Part shown: in pieces, positions 61,155-64,000 of the stretch | How the letters are laid out: every line of letters starts with the position of its first letter | Position numbering within the stretch: the first letter of the stretch is position 1 | From: Janthinobacterium sp. CG3 | GTDB lineage: Bacteria; Pseudomonadota; Gammaproteobacteria; Burkholderiales; Burkholderiaceae_D | Direction of reading: 5' to 3' | Length of the DNA: 64,000 nt | Assembly: GCF_000344615.1 (NCBI RefSeq) | Contig: NZ_KB467824.1 | Span: forward strand, 5,467,125-5,531,124 | Made by a program: the position numbers and the translations under genes | The notes under the pieces: generated by a model | What the model was told of the DNA's origin: nothing | Database searches by the model: none | What the model saw: only the letters and a program-made list of their open reading frames with translations

Positions 61155-63515
61155 CTATTTGATGCACACGGCGCGCACCATTTTAATGTCGGTGATGCCC
61201 AGCAGGGTTTTTTCGATGCCGTCCATTTTCAGCGTCAGCATGCCGTCCTCCAGCGCCGCCGCCAGCAGTTGCGCGACCCGGCTGTGCTCTTGCAGCAGTT
61301 TTTTCACCTTGTCGCTGCCGAGCATCAGCTCGTGCAGGCCGACGCGTCCGCGGTAGCCCTTGTTGCATTCGCCGCAGCCGACGGCGCGGTACAGCGTAAA
61401 GCGGCCGTCGGCGTCGGCGTAGCGCCGGCGCCAGCCGTCCAGCACGGCGGCGCGCGCGGCGGCGGCGTCGCGCGTGAAGCTGTCGGTGCTGTGCAGCTCG
61501 ACGCAAAATTCGCTCAGCAGCAGGTCGATTTCGGCGGCGTCCGGATGGTAGGCGCTTTTGCAGCCGGCGCACAGGCGCTTGGCCAGCCGCTGCGCCAGAA
61601 TGCCGAGCAGCGCGTCGGCGAAGTTGAACGGGTCCATGCCCATGTCGAGCAGGCGCACGATCGACTCCGGCGCGCTGTTGGTGTGCAGCGTGGCGAACAC
61701 CAGGTGGCCGGTCAGCGAGGCTTCGATGCCCATCGCCACGGTCTCCTTGTCGCGCATTTCGCCGACCATGATGACGTCCGGGTCGGCCCGCAGGAAGGCC
61801 CGCATCACGGTGGCGAAGTCGAGCCCGGCCTTGCGGTTCACCTGCACCTGGCGCAGCCCCTTCTGGGTGATCTCGACCGGGTCCTCGACGGTCCAGATCT
61901 TGGTGTCGGGCGTGTTCAAGTGGCTCAGCACCGAGTGCAGCGTGGTGGTCTTGCCGGAGCCGGTCGGGCCGCACACGAAGAACAGGCCGTAGGGTTTTTC
62001 AATGGCGCCGCGCAGGCGCTCCAGGTTGAACGGCAGCACGCCCAGCTTGTCCAGCGGGATCGGCTCGCCCTGCGCCAGGATGCGCATGACGATGTCCTCG
62101 ACGCCGCCGCTGGACGGGATGGTCGCCACCCGCAGTTCGATGTCGAGCGGGCCGTATTTCTTGAACTTGATCTTGCCATCCTGCGGCTTGCGCCGCTCCG
62201 AGATGTCGAGGTCGCACATGATCTTCACCCGCGCCACCAGCGCGCTGCGGTAGCTGGCCGGGATCTCGATGTAGGGCACCAGCGTGCCGTCCTTGCGGAA
62301 GCGGATGCCGGTCTTGCCCTTGCCCGGCAGCGGTTCGATGTGGATGTCCGAGACGCCCTGGCGGTAGGCGTCGACGATGATCTTGTTGACCAGTTTCACC
62401 AGCTCGTTCTCGACCGCCTCCGACACCTCGCCCGTCGCGCCGTCTTCGTCGTCGCCGTCCTGCATGCCCGACAGCAGGTCGCCGACGCTGCCCGAATCGC
62501 TGGCCGCGCCGAAGAACAACTCCACCGTCTGGGTGAATTCGCGCTGGCCGCAGACGCGGAAGACCACGCTCGACTTGGGGAAGATCTGGTTGACGATCTT
62601 GGTGTTGCAGACCCGCTCCGGGTCCAGCGCCAGCACCAGCAGGCCGTCCTTGCCGTCCTCCAGCGGCAGCCAGCCGTTCTGCTCGACGTACTGGCGCTTC
62701 AGGTTTTTCAGCAACTCGAGCGGGCGCAGGCGCTCGCGCTTGAAGGGTTCGTACGGCAGCGCGTAAAACGCCGCCAGCGCCTGGCCGACGCTGGCCGGCG
62801 TTACCTGGAATTGGTCCAGTAGCACCGCCTCCAGGTCGAGCGACTGCTCGCGCGCGGCGCGGGTGGCCTGCTCCAGTTCGGCCGCCGACAGCACCGCCTC
62901 GGCCACCAGCGCGTCGTATTTGCCGCGCAGCAGTTGCGGGGGCCTCAGGCGCTGGCTCAGCGCCACCGACAGCGACGCGCACAGTTCCTTGACGCCGTCC
63001 TGGTAGAGCGGGGCGAACGGCCCGCCGTCGCGGTTGTTGATGAACTGGACCACCCCCAGCAGCTCGTTCGACTGCACCGCCACCAGCGGCGCCACCAGCA
63101 TTTCGCGGGTGCGGTAGCCGGTGCGCTGGTCGACGCCCTGCTGGAAATGCAGCTCGGGCGACAGGCGCTTCAGTTCGGCCTCGTCGTAGACGTCGCTCAG
63201 GTTGACGGTTTTCCTGGTCAGCGCGACGTAGCCGGCGATGCTGTGCGCCGACACCGCCAGCTTCAGGTCGCGAAACGAGGTCAGCCCGGTCTTCACCTTC
63301 GAGACGATGTAGGCCTTTTCCGCGTCGAGCGCGTACAGCGTGAAGCGGTCGCTGTGGAACAGGTCGCAAAAGTCCATGCCAAGGTCGAGCATGATCTCGT
63401 CGAGCTTGCTGGTGGCGTGGATCTTGTTGGTGACCGCCTGCAACTGCTTGAAGAAGTGCAGGCGCAGGTCGAGTTCGGTGGGGCGGGTGCGGCGGTCGAC
63501 GCCTGCTTCGTTCAT
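61155..63515 (-). CDS. GAF-domain GspE/PilB-type ATPase
   Basis: A 786-residue ATPase. Residues about 20-190 form a GAF sensor domain (LDLGMDFCDLFHSDRFTLYA, LVAVQSNELLGVVQFINNRD). A GspE/MshE N-terminal domain follows (about 220-340), then the secretion ATPase with the usual boxes: Walker A VCGPTGSGKTTTLHS, Asp box TVEDPVEI, Walker B RADPDVIMVGEMRD, His box TGHLVFATLHTNSA. The zinc-binding tetracysteine appears as CAGC and CGEC. Such ATPases power type IV pili or type II secretion, but no other pilus gene is adjacent; the GAF domain suggests ligand control, possibly by a cyclic dinucleotide. Confidence 0.88.
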   Translation of the reverse strand: MNEAGVDRRTRPTELDLRLHFFKQLQAVTNKIHATSKLDEIMLDLGMDFCDLFHSDRFTLYALDAEKAYIVSKVKTGLTSFRDLKLAVSAHSIAGYVALTRKTVNLSDVYDEAELKRLSPELHFQQGVDQRTGYRTREMLVAPLVAVQSNELLGVVQFINNRDGGPFAPLYQDGVKELCASLSVALSQRLRPPQLLRGKYDALVAEAVLSAAELEQATRAAREQSLDLEAVLLDQFQVTPASVGQALAAFYALPYEPFKRERLRPLELLKNLKRQYVEQNGWLPLEDGKDGLLVLALDPERVCNTKIVNQIFPKSSVVFRVCGQREFTQTVELFFGAASDSGSVGDLLSGMQDGDDEDGATGEVSEAVENELVKLVNKIIVDAYRQGVSDIHIEPLPGKGKTGIRFRKDGTLVPYIEIPASYRSALVARVKIMCDLDISERRKPQDGKIKFKKYGPLDIELRVATIPSSGGVEDIVMRILAQGEPIPLDKLGVLPFNLERLRGAIEKPYGLFFVCGPTGSGKTTTLHSVLSHLNTPDTKIWTVEDPVEITQKGLRQVQVNRKAGLDFATVMRAFLRADPDVIMVGEMRDKETVAMGIEASLTGHLVFATLHTNSAPESIVRLLDMGMDPFNFADALLGILAQRLAKRLCAGCKSAYHPDAAEIDLLLSEFCVELHSTDSFTRDAAAARAAVLDGWRRRYADADGRFTLYRAVGCGECNKGYRGRVGLHELMLGSDKVKKLLQEHSRVAQLLAAALEDGMLTLKMDGIEKTLLGITDIKMVRAVCIK

Positions 63516-63528
63516 GGTGGCGGCGCCT

Positions 63529-64000
63529 TCAGGGGAGGTCGATTTCCAGGCCTTCGTAGGCGAGGAACACTTGCAGGCCGTGCGGCAGCGGCGCGTGGCG
63601 CGCCATCACGTCGGCGAACACCGCCTCCAGCTCGGCGTCGCCGCGGCTCGGTTCGTGGTGGGTGCAGTACAGGCGCTTGGCGCCGCAGCGCAGCGCCAGC
63701 GCGAACGCCGCGTCGAAGGTGCCGTGGCCCCAGCCGCGCTTGGCCGGGTATTCCTCGCGGGTGTACGAGCAGTCCATGATCAGCACGTCGACGCCCCGCA
63801 CGATGGCCTCGATGGCGTCCTGGCGCCGGGCCATGTCGAGGTGGGCGGCGGCGTGCGTCGGCGCGCCGGCGGCGTGGTGGTCGTACCCCGGCTCGTGGTC
63901 GCCGCTGAAGAACACCGACTTGCCGTTGCAGTCGATGCGGTAGCCCAGGTCCGTCACCGGGTGGTTCATCTCGGCGTTGCGGACCACCGCGTCGGCCACG
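63529..64000 (-). CDS. Metallo-beta-lactamase-fold hydrolase, C-terminal part (5' end outside window)
   Basis: The frame runs off the right window edge, so the N-terminal HxHxDH part is not visible. The seen 157 residues show MBL-fold metal-ligand features: NHPVTDLGYRI, FFSGDHEPGYDHH (fourth motif Asp), LIMDCSYTREEY and the late CTHHEPSRGD histidine pair. It resembles the arylsulfatase/RNase Z-like branch that often accompanies cyclic-nucleotide signalling proteins. It ends 13 bases before the GAF-ATPase gene on the same strand, so the two are co-transcribed. Confidence 0.78.
   Translation of the reverse strand, partial: VADAVVRNAEMNHPVTDLGYRIDCNGKSVFFSGDHEPGYDHHAAGAPTHAAAHLDMARRQDAIEAIVRGVDVLIMDCSYTREEYPAKRGWGHGTFDAAFALALRCGAKRLYCTHHEPSRGDAELEAVFADVMARHAPLPHGLQVFLAYEGLEIDLP

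Noticed and set aside
1-64000. CRISPR arrays, tRNA or rRNA genes, prophage or integrative elements
   Set aside because: I found no regularly spaced repeats, cloverleaf candidates, integrase genes or phage structural genes; the only mobile DNA is the truncated IS4 remnant.

Overview
The window is high-GC, densely coded chromosome from a betaproteobacterium of the order Burkholderiales, most likely family Oxalobacteraceae (Massilia/Duganella-like; an inference). Support comes from the order leuC-entericidin-leuD-leuB-asd-fimV-truA-trpF-trpB-trpA-accD-folC-SPOR-cvpA-purF, the rpsF-priB-rpsR-rplI-dnaB block, a hemP gene and an FNR-type regulator. I see no tRNA, rRNA, CRISPR array, prophage or plasmid backbone.

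Layout. 1-2.3 kb: two copies of an O-methyltransferase gene, the second broken by a nonsense codon, separated by a GNAT gene and a 5'-truncated IS4-family transposase. 2.3-5.5 kb: a lipoprotein beta-lactamase-like hydrolase and a divergent LysR/aldo-keto reductase pair. 5.6-11.2 kb: a CheR-type methyltransferase, a heavily deleted CheB remnant and two sensor kinases. 11.4-19.1 kb: RecQ-like helicase, then the complete ligase-associated DNA repair operon (MBL exonuclease, ATP-dependent ligase, Lhr-type helicase, PdeM phosphoesterase), tightly overlapping. 19.2-20.8 kb: small stress-type proteins. 20.9-25.6 kb: a Fur-box-controlled operon of PepSY membrane protein, DUF2271, DUF4198, ApbE and a membrane-anchored flavodoxin/FAD reductase. 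25.6-28.9 kb: DUF2325 protein, a hypothetical and hemP on the minus strand, then a glycine-zipper surface protein. 29-31.6 kb: FNR-like regulator, NarL-type response regulator and a universal stress protein with a perfect FNR site upstream. 32-34.8 kb: cheZ-cheA. 35-53.4 kb: leucine, lysine/threonine precursor, tryptophan, fatty acid, folate, purine and sulfur amino acid genes with fimV and truA. 53.5-64 kb: lexA with two SOS boxes, ribosomal protein/primosome operon, dnaB, phosphate transport pair, a PLP decarboxylase, a GAF-containing GspE/PilB ATPase and a partial MBL hydrolase.

The most interesting module is 20.96-25.58 kb. The DUF2271 protein is exported and carries DGVSGAT, the kind of motif ApbE uses to attach FMN to threonine. 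With the co-transcribed reductase, the PepSY membrane protein and ApbE, this reads as an iron-regulated chain carrying electrons from cytoplasmic NAD(P)H to a covalently bound periplasmic flavin, plausibly for ferric reduction. The secondary themes are FNR-linked control at 29-32 kb, gene decay (methyltransferase copy, cheB) and unusual translation starts (CTG for priB, possible leaderless dnaB, possible ATC start of the glycine-zipper gene).
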